Assembly (NCBI GenBank): GCA_964490725.1
Contig: CAZBDU010000042.1
Span: 1-43,614 of the forward strand
Origin: CAZBDU01 sp964490725
GTDB lineage: Bacteria; Spirochaetota; Spirochaetia; SZUA-6; DRHE01
Length of the DNA: 43,614 nucleotides
Direction: 5' to 3'
Part shown: in pieces, positions 30,117-38,779 of the stretch
How positions within the stretch are numbered: the first letter of the stretch is position 1
Layout of the letters: each line of letters begins with the position of its first letter
Made by a program: the position numbers and the translations under genes
Notes under the pieces: model-generated
The model's input: only the letters and a program-made list of their open reading frames with translations
Databases searched by the model: none
Told to the model about the DNA's origin: nothing

Positions 30117-31781
30117 GTGCGCTTTTGGCCTGGCGCTGTGGGGGCAATCAAGAGCTACGTGGACGGGGTGACGGGACGCGGTCCCTTCTATCAGAATCAG
30201 AATCGCGATCCCGGCCGGCCCCGGGACAACATCATCCTCATCACCCTGGACATGGTGCCGCGGGAGTTCTACCTGGAGCTGCCCGGGTGTCAGGCTGTCC
30301 GGGCGCCGGCGATCGAGGGGCTGCGGCGCGGCCACCTGTTCTTTGCACGCGCCTTCGCGGCCTCGCCGCTCTGCTCGCCCTCCCGCGCCGCGTATCTGAC
30401 GGGACGCTACCCCTACGTGACCGGCAACTCCGAACGTGCCCACGACGGGCATCTGATGCACCTTCGCGACCTGGACCTGATCTTCCCCGAGTACCTCAAG
30501 GCGGCCGGCTACCACCTGCGACACGTGGGCAAGTGCCATGTGGGAGCTCACAAGTTCCTGGACGTGTTCGGGGAGAACGATTCCCCCTGGGACCGCTGGT
30601 CTCCACCCTGGTACGACGACGATCGCTACCACGCTTTCCTGCGCGCGGGCGGCCTGGAGCCGCCGACCTTCGAAAGGACCATCCGCGGCCGCGATCCCTC
30701 GGGCAGGGGCGAAGGCAACCTCTACGGAGGGTGGCTGGCCCCGCAGAACGGTAGACCCTTTCCCGAGGAGGCCACCTATCCCGCCTTTCTCGTGGAGGAG
30801 GCGATTTCCGCCCTGGACGGCCGCGACCGGGACCGTCCCCTCTACCTGGAGCTGGATTTCTTTGCCCCCCACCAGCCCTTCGCCGTGCCGGGATCGCTCC
30901 AGGAGCGGGAGGCGGAGATCCGAGCTGGGCTGTCCCTGCCGGCGAGCTACCGCCGCCTGCTGGACAACGGCTTTACCGCCCCCTGGCCGGAGCCGCGGGT
31001 GTACCGCCTGTACCGCAAGAACTGGGGGTTGGAGGACCCTGCGGTGCTGGCCGACTACATGACGGCCAACCTGCTGCAGTACGAGCTGATCGACCGGCAG
31101 CTGTTACGGCTCTTCGCCGCCTTGAGGGAAAGGGGGCTCTACGACACCAGCTGGGTCGTCCTGCTGGCCGATCACGGGGAGATGAACGGGGAGCTGGGAC
31201 TGATCGACAAGGGTGCCTTCCTCAATCCGGCGGTGCTGCAGGTGCCGCTCGTCCTCAAACCGCCGGCCCGCCACCCTCTGGGCGGACGGGCCCGGACGGT
31301 CGCCGAGCCGGTCTCACTCCTGGATCTGGCGCCCACGGTGCTGGAGATAGCCGGGGTGAGCTGCCAGGAGCGGCTGGACGGGGTCAGCCTGCTCGCCACC
31401 CTGCGGCGCGGGCGGAGGGGGGAGGCGCCCATTCTCTGCGACATATGGTCCCACGTGATCCCCAACCCGGCCGTGGGGATGGTTTTCGGCGCCGGCCCTT
31501 CCCGGCGGGCGCCGCGGGGAGGAGGAGGCGATTCCGGCTGGTACCTGTACTGCTTCAACTGCGTGGACGATCTGGACGAGCTCTACGCGCTGGAGCCGCG
31601 CAGAGAGATCGAGAACCTGGCCGCGCGGCCCCAACGGCGCCAGCTGTTGGATTTGGCGATCCGCCGGCTGTACGAGGTTCTGAGGGCCGAGGAGCGCTTC
31701 CGCGGCTACGCGGACTACCTGGGGTTGACCTACGCCGAGAGGCTGGGAGCCGGCGGGGACAGGCAGCGCTTCCTGCGCTGA
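30117..31781 (+). CDS. sulfatase
   Basis: A 554-residue type I sulfatase. The modification motif LCSPSRAAYLTGR carries the Cys that must be converted to formylglycine. Metal ligands lie in ILITLDMV near the start and LLADHGEMNG, and the His of RHVGKCHVGAH is conserved. No signal peptide is seen. A maturation enzyme (anSME or FGE) is not in the window. I prefer GTG 30117, since ATG 30108/30111 overlap the -10 box. Downstream lies a sugar ABC transporter, so a sulfated glycan substrate is possible. Confidence 0.93.
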   Translation: MRFWPGAVGAIKSYVDGVTGRGPFYQNQNRDPGRPRDNIILITLDMVPREFYLELPGCQAVRAPAIEGLRRGHLFFARAFAASPLCSPSRAAYLTGRYPYVTGNSERAHDGHLMHLRDLDLIFPEYLKAAGYHLRHVGKCHVGAHKFLDVFGENDSPWDRWSPPWYDDDRYHAFLRAGGLEPPTFERTIRGRDPSGRGEGNLYGGWLAPQNGRPFPEEATYPAFLVEEAISALDGRDRDRPLYLELDFFAPHQPFAVPGSLQEREAEIRAGLSLPASYRRLLDNGFTAPWPEPRVYRLYRKNWGLEDPAVLADYMTANLLQYELIDRQLLRLFAALRERGLYDTSWVVLLADHGEMNGELGLIDKGAFLNPAVLQVPLVLKPPARHPLGGRARTVAEPVSLLDLAPTVLEIAGVSCQERLDGVSLLATLRRGRRGEAPILCDIWSHVIPNPAVGMVFGAGPSRRAPRGGGGDSGWYLYCFNCVDDLDELYALEPRREIENLAARPQRRQLLDLAIRRLYEVLRAEERFRGYADYLGLTYAERLGAGGDRQRFLR

Positions 31782-31823
31782 ACGGGAACGGAGGGCGGCC
31801 CGCGGCAGCCCCCGGCGCCGTTA

Positions 31824-31853
31824 TTGACAGCGCCGGGACGGTGGACTTAACGT
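31824..31853 (+). promoter_or_regulatory. promoter of the sugar ABC transporter operon
   Basis: Consensus TTGACA at 31824-31829, 18 bp, TAACGT at 31848-31853. TAAGGAGG lies just before the ATG. A GGCGC/GCGCC arm pair brackets the -35. Confidence 0.5.
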
Positions 31854-31880
31854 TCTGGAAGACACTGTAAGGAGGTACCT

Positions 31881-33134
31881 ATGAACGAGACATGGCCGAG
31901 AGCCTCGGCACTCTGCCTGGTGTTCCTGCTCCTGTCCTGCTTCGTCGCGCTTGCGGGCGGGCAGAAGGAGAAAGCCGCAGGGGTGAGGCTTCAGTTCACC
32001 AGCTGGATGGTGGCCGAAGCCTCGGGCGGCGAGGAGTGGATCCCGGAGCGGGTCAAGGCCTGGGAGCAGCAGCACCCGAACGTCAGCGTGGAGGTGGTCC
32101 CCCTGGCCTGGGAAGACACGCCGGACAAGATCACCCTGCAGGTGCAGGCCAACAACGCACCCGACATCTACACCATCGAGTCCCTGTGGCTGGGCAAGTT
32201 CGCCAAGATGCCCGGCGCCACGGTGGATCTTGCGAGCTACATGACCGCCGACTTCACCTCCAGGCTGGTCCCGGCCTACAAGGGCGGAGAGCTGGACGGC
32301 AAGATGGCGGGGCTGGTCTGGAACCCCAACCCCTGGGTGCTGGTGTACAACAAGGACCTGGTCCGCAGGGCCGGGGTGACCGGAGCCCCCACGGACTTCA
32401 ATGACTTCCTGCGGCAGGGGCAGGCGGTGGCCCAGCTGGGCAGCGGCGTGTACGGCGCCGGGCTGCAGCTGGGCATCGACGAGTACTCCGCGGACACCTT
32501 CCACATCATCATGTGGCAGACCGGCGGGGACATGCTGGACAGCTCCGGCAGGCCGGTGGTCAACTCGCCGGGCACGGTGAAGGCGGTCAACCTGGTCAAG
32601 GAGGCCGTGGACGCCAAGGAGGTCCCCTTCGGAGAGGACACCCGCAACCTGCGCACTATTTTTGCGGCCGCCCAGGCGGGATTCATGTTCGAGGGACCCT
32701 GGATCGCCGGTGTTCTGGACGGCGAGGGCATGTCCCGGGACGCCTGGGACGTGTCTGCCTGGCCGGGCCCGGTGCAGCCCGCTTCGCACATCCTGTGCCT
32801 GTCCGAGGGCTCCCAGCACAAGGACCTGGCCTGGGATCTGATGAAGTTCATCGTCACCGACCCCACCACCACCAAGGAGTACTTCAAGCGCACCGGGCTG
32901 ATGCCGCTGGTGAAGGCGCAGTATGACGACCCGGTCTACGACAACCACTACGTGAAGACCTTCCTGTCGCAGATGTCCCAGCTGCGCAACCCCAACGTAT
33001 GGTCTTCACCCAAGAAGTACGAGATCGAAATCGCCTTCATGCAGGCGGTGCAGAAAGTCCTCCTGGGCCAGGGGCAGACCCAGGCCACCATGAACGAGCT
33101 CAACGGCCGGATTGCCGACATCATCGCCCGCTAG
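31881..33134 (+). CDS. ABC transporter sugar-binding lipoprotein
   Basis: A 417-residue family 1 extracellular solute-binding protein. Signal peptide with possible lipobox LLSC (Cys20) or cleavage before GGQKEKAAG, a typical spirochaete mature start. Family features include WIPERVKAWEQQHPNVSVEV, NAPDIYTIESLW, and the CUT1-type end. Expected to bind a sugar or oligosaccharide and deliver it to the two permeases encoded just downstream. A long hairpin follows the gene and may raise its message level relative to the permeases. Confidence 0.93.
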   Translation: MNETWPRASALCLVFLLLSCFVALAGGQKEKAAGVRLQFTSWMVAEASGGEEWIPERVKAWEQQHPNVSVEVVPLAWEDTPDKITLQVQANNAPDIYTIESLWLGKFAKMPGATVDLASYMTADFTSRLVPAYKGGELDGKMAGLVWNPNPWVLVYNKDLVRRAGVTGAPTDFNDFLRQGQAVAQLGSGVYGAGLQLGIDEYSADTFHIIMWQTGGDMLDSSGRPVVNSPGTVKAVNLVKEAVDAKEVPFGEDTRNLRTIFAAAQAGFMFEGPWIAGVLDGEGMSRDAWDVSAWPGPVQPASHILCLSEGSQHKDLAWDLMKFIVTDPTTTKEYFKRTGLMPLVKAQYDDPVYDNHYVKTFLSQMSQLRNPNVWSSPKKYEIEIAFMQAVQKVLLGQGQTQATMNELNGRIADIIAR

Positions 33135-33140
33135 CGGTCA

Positions 33141-33167
33141 GCCGGGGGGCCGCAGCGGCTCCCCGGC
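33141..33167 (+). other. 12-bp stem-loop between binding protein and permeases
   Basis: A 12-bp stem (one G-T pair) with a 3-nt CAG loop. No U-run follows. Such structures in transporter operons usually stabilise the upstream message or partially terminate. Confidence 0.6.
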
Positions 33168-33210
33168 CCGTCTTCGGCACGGCGGCGAGAAGCCTTTCAG
33201 GAAGCCCAAG

Positions 33211-34116
33211 ATGACGAAGAGCCGGACCCTCAAGCGACCGATGAGCGACGGGCTGTTCGCCCTGCTCCTCATCCTCCCTTCAGTGGTGGTGATCTTCTTC
33301 GTCGTCATCTATCCTCTGGCAAGCGCGCTGGTCACGAGCTTCTTCCGCTACTTCCTGACCACCGGAGAGGGGATGCAGTTCGTTGCTTTCAGGAACTACA
33401 CGTCCATGCTGGCAGCCGCCTCCTTCTGGACCGCGTTCCTCAACACGGTGGTCTACGTGGGCGGGACCGTGGCCGGGGAGTTCGTGTTTGCTTTCGCCCT
33501 GGCGCTGCTGGTGAACACGCGCTTTCCCTTCAAGAACGGCATCAACAGCCTCTTCTTCGTGCCCTGGATCATCCCTTCGGTGGTGGTGGCTCTGATCACC
33601 CGCTTCCTGTTCTTCGACCACTTCCACGGCATCGTCAACGTGGTGCTCCAGCGGCTGGGCATCATTCAGGAGTTCGTCCCCTGGCTGAAAGACCCGGCTC
33701 TGGCCATGCCCACGGTTATCACGGCCACGGTCTGGAAGATGTTTCCCTTCATGTTCGTGGTTCTCTACGCGGGGCTGCAGGCGATCCCGGTGGAGGAGGT
33801 GGAGGCCGCCAGGATCGACGGGGCCGGAGCGTTCCAGCGCTTCCTGCACGTGACGCTTCCGAACATGAGGGAGATCATCACCCTGGCCACCATCCTGGAG
33901 TTCATCTGGCAGTTCCAGTACCTCACCGTGATCTGGGCAACCACGAAGGGCGGGCCCATCGACCGTACCACCACGCTGCCCATCCTGATCTACCGCCTGG
34001 CCTTCCTGGGGAGCATGGACATGGGCTACGCGTCGGCCATCGGCGCGTTCTGGCTGCTGTTCCTGCTGGGATTCAGCATCGTGTACGTTCGCTTTCTGGG
34101 GGGGAGGGAGAGTTGA
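33211..34116 (+). CDS. sugar ABC transporter permease (MalF-like)
   Basis: A 301-residue CUT1 permease with six membrane helices. The EAA loop that touches the ATPase is EEVEAARIDGAGAFQRFLHV at about residues 196-215. Partner of the next gene. ATG 33211 lies 77 bp after the binding protein stop, beyond the hairpin. Confidence 0.93.
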   Translation: MTKSRTLKRPMSDGLFALLLILPSVVVIFFVVIYPLASALVTSFFRYFLTTGEGMQFVAFRNYTSMLAAASFWTAFLNTVVYVGGTVAGEFVFAFALALLVNTRFPFKNGINSLFFVPWIIPSVVVALITRFLFFDHFHGIVNVVLQRLGIIQEFVPWLKDPALAMPTVITATVWKMFPFMFVVLYAGLQAIPVEEVEAARIDGAGAFQRFLHVTLPNMREIITLATILEFIWQFQYLTVIWATTKGGPIDRTTTLPILIYRLAFLGSMDMGYASAIGAFWLLFLLGFSIVYVRFLGGRES

Positions 34117-34117
34117 G

Positions 34118-34987
34118 GTGAAGCCGATCGCCGCCGCCCGGCTGGCGCGGGCCGCCGCCAGAGGCCTCCGCCTGGCCGCCGTCCTGGCGCTTCTGCTGCT
34201 GGTGCTGCTTCCCATTTACTGGATGGCGGTCACCTCCTTCAAGCTGCAGCCGGAGATCTTCAAGATTCCGCCCACCTTCGTTCCGGCCCGGCCCACCCTG
34301 GAGAACTACCAGGCCGTCGTGGCAGGGAACCTGGCCTCCTCCATCGCCTTCCTGGCCTACTTCCGCAACAGCATGATTGTGGCCGTGTGCACGGTGCTGG
34401 CAACGCTGCTGCTGGCCACCCCCGCGGCTTACGCCTTCTCCCGGGTACCCTTCAGGGGCAAGCGCACCCTCACCTACGTGGTGCTGGTCTCGCAGATGCT
34501 GCCCATCGTGCTGATCCTGATCCCCCTGTACCGCACCTTCCTGAAGCTGGGCCTGCTCAGCACCTACCCGGGGTTGATCCTGCCCTATCTGATGCTGGCG
34601 CTGCCCTTTTCGATCTGGATGCTCAAGGGCTACTTCGACACCATCCCGCGGGAGCTGGACGAGTCCGCCAAGGTGGACGGCTGCAACCGGCTGCAGGCCA
34701 TGCTGCGGGTGATCGTCCCGAACGTGAAGCCCGGGCTCACTGCCACGGCGATCGTGACCTTCATCATGGCCTGGGACGAGTTCATCGTGGCCCTGACCAT
34801 CATGGACAAGGACGCCATGAGGACCCTGCCGGTGGGGATCATCCAGAGCTTCGTGGGGCAGTTCTCCATCAGATGGGGCCAGATGATGGCGGCTTCGGTG
34901 GTGACCACCATCCCGGTGGTGATCATCTTCATCTTCTTGAGCAAGTACCTGATCGGCGGCCTGATCGCCGGCGCGGTCAAGGGCTGA
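34118..34987 (+). CDS. sugar ABC transporter permease (MalG-like)
   Basis: A 289-residue CUT1 permease with six helices and the EAA loop ELDESAKVDGCNRLQAMLRV. GTG start one base after the first permease stop. No ATPase gene follows, so a shared MsmK-type ATPase elsewhere is probably used. Confidence 0.93.
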   Translation: MKPIAAARLARAAARGLRLAAVLALLLLVLLPIYWMAVTSFKLQPEIFKIPPTFVPARPTLENYQAVVAGNLASSIAFLAYFRNSMIVAVCTVLATLLLATPAAYAFSRVPFRGKRTLTYVVLVSQMLPIVLILIPLYRTFLKLGLLSTYPGLILPYLMLALPFSIWMLKGYFDTIPRELDESAKVDGCNRLQAMLRVIVPNVKPGLTATAIVTFIMAWDEFIVALTIMDKDAMRTLPVGIIQSFVGQFSIRWGQMMAASVVTTIPVVIIFIFLSKYLIGGLIAGAVKG

Positions 34988-35009
34988 AACGTACGCAAGG
35001 GAGGTGAGA

Positions 35010-35315
35010 ATGAACAAGGCACGGTTGCCCCTCATTCTGTTCCTGACTCTGGTCGTGATGGCCGGGTGCGCTCCCGGCCCCAACGAGCTCCTGAACACCT
35101 CAGACAAGGAGGGGGTGGTGGCGGGATTCTGGCTGGGGCTCTGGAACGGGATCATTGCCCCGGTTACCTTCGTGATTTCGCTCTTCAACCCCAACGTCCA
35201 GATGTACGACGTGCACAACAACGGGGGCTGGTACAACTTCGGCTTTCTACTGGGGGCGATCATCATCTTCGGCGGCGGCGGGGGCGGGGCCTCGGCCAGG
35301 AGATCCAGGCGCTAG
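35010..35315 (+). CDS. small lipoprotein with one or two membrane segments
   Basis: A 101-residue protein with lipobox VMAGC (Cys about 18). It then has the segments FWLGLWNGIIAPVTFVISLF and NNGGWYNFGFLLGAIIIFGG, and an Arg-rich end. I believe similar short proteins occur in other bacteria, but I do not know a function. Start ATG 35010 has AAGGGAGG six bases upstream; the GTG at 35004 lies inside that site. It follows the permease by 22 bp and may be an accessory subunit or simply co-transcribed. Confidence 0.75.
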   Translation: MNKARLPLILFLTLVVMAGCAPGPNELLNTSDKEGVVAGFWLGLWNGIIAPVTFVISLFNPNVQMYDVHNNGGWYNFGFLLGAIIIFGGGGGGASARRSRR

Positions 35316-35366
35316 GAGTACCCCGCCGCGCCGGCCCCTGGGGCGGCCGGCGACCTCCGGCGTCCC

Positions 35367-35403
35367 GAATTTCTTGACAAATTCAGTAATACTCTGATAC
35401 GAT
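35367..35403 (+). promoter_or_regulatory. promoter with operator-like palindrome over the -35
   Basis: GAATTT, 6 nt, AAATTC (35367-35384) surrounds a consensus TTGACA (35374-35379). An 18-bp spacer leads to TACGAT (35398-35403). An AT-rich island in GC-rich DNA; the layout suits a repressor site. Confidence 0.6.
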
Positions 35404-35454
35404 CTCTGCTCCGATTGGCTGTCTGCGCCGACGCCTGCAAGGGGGGTGGGGGTC

Positions 35455-36694
35455 ATGGAGAAGACTGAGGGTTTCCCGGGGTTGCTGAAGGCGGCGGTCG
35501 TGCCGGCCGCGGCACCCCGGGCTTTCGGGAGGGCCTGTCCGGCCCTCGGGGGCGCCACCGCGGGTGGAGCGGTTGCAGCCGCTCTGCTGGCAGTCCTGGC
35601 TCTGGCCGGGTGTCTCACCAGGACGGATCCGTACCCGGGGAGGAAGCTGCAGGAGGCTCTCGACGCCTTCAATGAGGGATACACCATCGTGTGGGGGCAC
35701 CCGTTTGATCTGGCGATCCCGACGCACCTCCCGGAGGAGGACCTGCGTCGCGCCGCCGGCCTGTTCGACCAGGCGGCCAGGCAGAGCCGTGAGACCCTGG
35801 ACTACTACTTCCAGGCGAAAGACGCGTACGAGGAGGTCCACGGGTTCGGCACGGCCACCTGGAAGGCCGCGCCCGTTGCCTCCTCACTGGAGCGCTTGTC
35901 CTCCTACCTTGCCGGGTACGTGGGAGATGCTCTGCGGGTGCACGAGGCGGCCCATCAGCGCGAGGCGGGGGGACCGCGACGGCGCGCTGAGGACGGCTGG
36001 AGTCGGGTTCGCGTTTCTGCTGCCCCCTGAGCCGGAGCTGAAGGAGGAAGCCGGGGCCGTGCTGAAGGATGCGGACCCCTTCTGGCGCAGGCTGGAGGGG
36101 GATCTCAAGCTGGACGCGAACGTCCTGCTGATGGAAGCCCTGCGGGCCGCCGTGGGGCCCGACGTGGTGGACGATTCTGCCAGGCTCGCAACGCACCCAG
36201 GGGCGTTCTACGTTTCGGCGCGTCTGCACAGCCTCCGCTCGGAGCGCTACGCCCGCTCGAGGCTGAGCAACCGGGAGCAGCTGGCCGCCGCGGAGCGCCG
36301 CGACGCCCTCCAGATGCTGGAGAGGGCCTTTCGGCTGGGCTATGACGACTGGAACACCTTGGACTCGGACGACTGGCTGGACCCGCTGCGGGGGATGCCG
36401 GATTTCCAGCGGCTGGTGGCGGAGCACCGGGCGGCGGAGCCGGCCGGGGACGCCCTGGGAGATCTGTTCGAGGCCCTGGAGGAAGGCCCGCCGGAGCTGG
36501 TAGCCGCGGCGCAGTCCGGGGAGGCGGCGCGGGTGAGGGACCTGCTGCGCGGGGGAGCGGAGGTAGACGGGCGGGACGCCTTCGGCCAGACGGCGCTCAT
36601 GCTGGCCGCCCAGGAGGGACACCTGGAGGTGGTGCGGCTGCTCCTGGATGCGGGGGCCGACCCGGACGCCAGGGAGGGGGATTTCGGCGCCTAG
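35455..36694 (+). pseudogene. lipoprotein with TPR-like and ankyrin repeats, frameshifted
   Basis: Two frames together read as one gene of about 413 codons. Frame 1 (ATG 35455 to 36030) has an unusually long signal region with lipobox ALAGC and a helical domain. The second frame continues from about 35970 with GFAFLLPPEPELKEEAG, a TPR-like tail (MLERAFRLGYDDWNTLDSDD) and an ankyrin pair (EVDGRDAFGQTALMLAAQEG, HLEVVRLLLDAGADPDAREG). The switch falls at a run of six G (35967-35972); removing one restores the frame. Could be sequencing error, decay or phase variation. Confidence 0.75.
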
Positions 36695-36721
36695 TCGGAT
36701 CCCCAGGAGGGGCACAGAGCC

Positions 36722-37276
36722 ATGAGAAAAGCCGTGATCGCCGCGCTCCTGAGCGCCTGCCTCGCTGCGGCGCTTTGCGCCCAGCAGGCGCCTCAGGGCG
36801 CCAGCGTTCGGGTGCGGGTGACGTGGGACGTGGACAACCAAGAGGCCGCCGGCCAGTTCCGCGTCGACCGTCATCGCACCCTGCGCATCCTCCGCCGGTC
36901 GCACGACCACTGGGAGGTGGCGCTCTCCGATGACCGTCATCCCCAGGAGGCCAGCCCGCTGGCGATTCCCGAGCAGGCGGGTGGCTCCTACCCGGCGGAT
37001 TTCGATCCGCAGCAGCTGTGGAGCGGGGTATACCCGGATCTGAGGATCTTCGACCTGCCTGACAGCCCCTATCACGTGGTGCTGGACCTGACCCGGGTGG
37101 GCCGGGCCGAGATGGAGATCATGGGCAAGAAGATGTACGTCTTCGGGTTCGACCACGCGGGCGGCGCCGCGACGGTGACCGTGCTGGAACGCCTGCCCGG
37201 CGACAGCGGGGAGGTGGAAGGACCCTGGTTCACCGTGAATCCCAAGACCGGGCAGATCATGCTCATGGACCAGTAG
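36722..37276 (+). CDS. exported hypothetical protein
   Basis: A 184-residue protein with a signal peptide (cleavage near LCAQQ). The rest is beta-rich with charged loops, including RVRVTWDVDNQEAAGQFRVD and WFTVNPKTGQIMLMDQ. I do not recognise a family. Shine-Dalgarno AGGAGG precedes the ATG. It is 27 bp after the ankyrin gene and probably shares its transcript. Confidence 0.7.
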   Translation: MRKAVIAALLSACLAAALCAQQAPQGASVRVRVTWDVDNQEAAGQFRVDRHRTLRILRRSHDHWEVALSDDRHPQEASPLAIPEQAGGSYPADFDPQQLWSGVYPDLRIFDLPDSPYHVVLDLTRVGRAEMEIMGKKMYVFGFDHAGGAATVTVLERLPGDSGEVEGPWFTVNPKTGQIMLMDQ

Positions 37277-37405
37277 GCTCCGCGAAGCGCGGCGGCAGGC
37301 CCTCTCTGAACGCCTCCGGGCCGGCCCGCTCCCCGGCGCGGCAGAGTTGCCCCGCTCCCGGCGGCCCGCCGCCGTGGGGGTGACAGAACGGCCCTCCACA
37401 GGTGT

Positions 37406-37411
37406 TATAAT
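37406..37411 (+). promoter_or_regulatory. -10 element before the sigma factor gene
   Basis: Perfect TATAAT, about 30 nt before the TTG start. No -35 at 16-18 bp; TGACAG at 37381-37386 is 19 bp away. Possibly activator dependent. Confidence 0.45.
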
Positions 37412-37441
37412 CTCCAGGTAGCAGCAAAAAGAGGATCCTTC

Positions 37442-37930
37442 TTGGCTGTCGATGTCGAGGCGCTCTACATGAAGTACGGCCCCATGGTGCTTCGGCGCTG
37501 CCGGCAGCTGCTGCGGAACGAGGAGGGGGCCCTGGACGCCATGCAGGACACGTTCGTGCAGGTCCTTCGCCGCCAGGAGAGGCTGACCGCCGAGGCACCC
37601 AGCAGCCTGCTGTACAGAATCGCGACCAATACCTGCCTGAACGTGCTGCGCCGGGAGAAGCGCAAGCCCCTCTGCGGCAGGGACGAGCTTTTGCTGGAGA
37701 TTGCCAGCCTGGACGAGCATGAAGAGCGCTCCCTGGCCCGCGCCGTTCTCGACAACCTGTTCAGCCGGGAAAGGGCCTCTACGCGCATCATCGCGGTCCT
37801 CCACTACCTGGATGAGCTTACCCTGGAGCAAACGGCGGCCCAGGTGGGGCTGTCCGTCTCGGGGGTGCGGAAGAGACTTAGGAACCTGCGAAAGCGGGGC
37901 CTGGCCATGGAGGGAGCACAGTCGACATGA
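37442..37930 (+). CDS. ECF-type RNA polymerase sigma factor
   Basis: A 162-residue sigma-70 family protein with only regions 2 and 4. Region 2: RNEEGALDAMQDTFVQVLRR and the DNA-melting segment RIATNTCLNVLRREK. Region 4: ELTLEQTAAQVGLSVSGVRK. Start TTG 37442 after GAGGA. Overlaps the next gene by ATGA, which by context is its anti-sigma factor. It should direct transcription of envelope or stress genes, quite possibly its own operon. Confidence 0.93.
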   Translation: MAVDVEALYMKYGPMVLRRCRQLLRNEEGALDAMQDTFVQVLRRQERLTAEAPSSLLYRIATNTCLNVLRREKRKPLCGRDELLLEIASLDEHEERSLARAVLDNLFSRERASTRIIAVLHYLDELTLEQTAAQVGLSVSGVRKRLRNLRKRGLAMEGAQST

Positions 37931-38766
37931 AGCAAGGCGGTGAGGTTCCCGGGCTGTACATCGAAAAGCTGCTTCTCCACGAGCTCCCGCCCGGCGAGGA
38001 GGAGAAGCTCCTGAAGGATCCCGAGGTCCGGCGCCGGGTGGCGGAGCTGGAGGCCTCGAACAGGAGGATCCTGGCGGAGTATCCGCCGGGAGCCATGGCC
38101 GACGCAATCCGCCGACGGCACCTCCAGTCCGGGGGCAGCCTCCAGGCACGCTCCGGACAGGAGGGCCGGGATGGCGGGCTCGCCAGGCGGAGGCCGGCCC
38201 GGCAGAGGCTCCGCGGAGCGGTCCGCCTCCGCGGCCTCTTGCCGGCCTTGGGGGTTGCCATCGTGGCCCTGGCGGCGGTAGTGGTGCTGGCCACCCGGTG
38301 GACGGCGTTCTTCCCGCCGCAGGGCCCGGCCGAGGAGATCCGGACCAAGGGCGGCCCGCACCTGGTGATATACCGCAGCTCGCCCCGGGGCGCCGAGGAG
38401 CTTCGGGACGGATACAGGGTGGCCCAGGGTGACACTCTGCAGATAGGCTACGCAGCGGCGGGACAGGCCTACGGTGTGATTCTCTCGCTGGACGGGCGGG
38501 GGACGGTCACGGTGCACCTGCCCGCCGCCTCCTCCAGGGCCGAGCCCCTGGATCAGGAAGGAATCGCGCTTCTGCCGTTCGCTTACCGGCTCGACGACGC
38601 GCCGGGGTTCGAACGCTTCTTTCTTGTTACCTCCGGCCGGGACTTCGACCTGGCTCCGGTGCTCGAGTCGGTGAGGAGACTGGCGGAGGCGCCCGGGCGG
38701 GCCAGGACCGAGCGGCTGGAGCTGCCGGACGGGTTGGAGCAGACGTCGCTTGTGCTGTTGAAGTGA
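37927..38766 (+). CDS. anti-sigma-like membrane protein with DUF4384-like extracytoplasmic part
   Basis: A 279-residue protein. Cytoplasmic part (1-105): LYIEKLLLHELPPGEEEKLL, then helical and basic. One membrane helix (LLPALGVAIVALAAVVVLAT) is followed by an extracytoplasmic beta domain that includes YRVAQGDTLQIGYAAAGQAY and VILSLDGRGTVTVHLP, which resembles DUF4384-type sensor domains found beside caspase-like genes. No zinc-binding His-Cys motif is present. Position right after the sigma gene (ATGA overlap) suggests it holds the sigma factor at the membrane. Confidence 0.78.
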   Translation: MKQGGEVPGLYIEKLLLHELPPGEEEKLLKDPEVRRRVAELEASNRRILAEYPPGAMADAIRRRHLQSGGSLQARSGQEGRDGGLARRRPARQRLRGAVRLRGLLPALGVAIVALAAVVVLATRWTAFFPPQGPAEEIRTKGGPHLVIYRSSPRGAEELRDGYRVAQGDTLQIGYAAAGQAYGVILSLDGRGTVTVHLPAASSRAEPLDQEGIALLPFAYRLDDAPGFERFFLVTSGRDFDLAPVLESVRRLAEAPGRARTERLELPDGLEQTSLVLLK

Positions 38767-38779
38767 AGTGGAGGACGCC

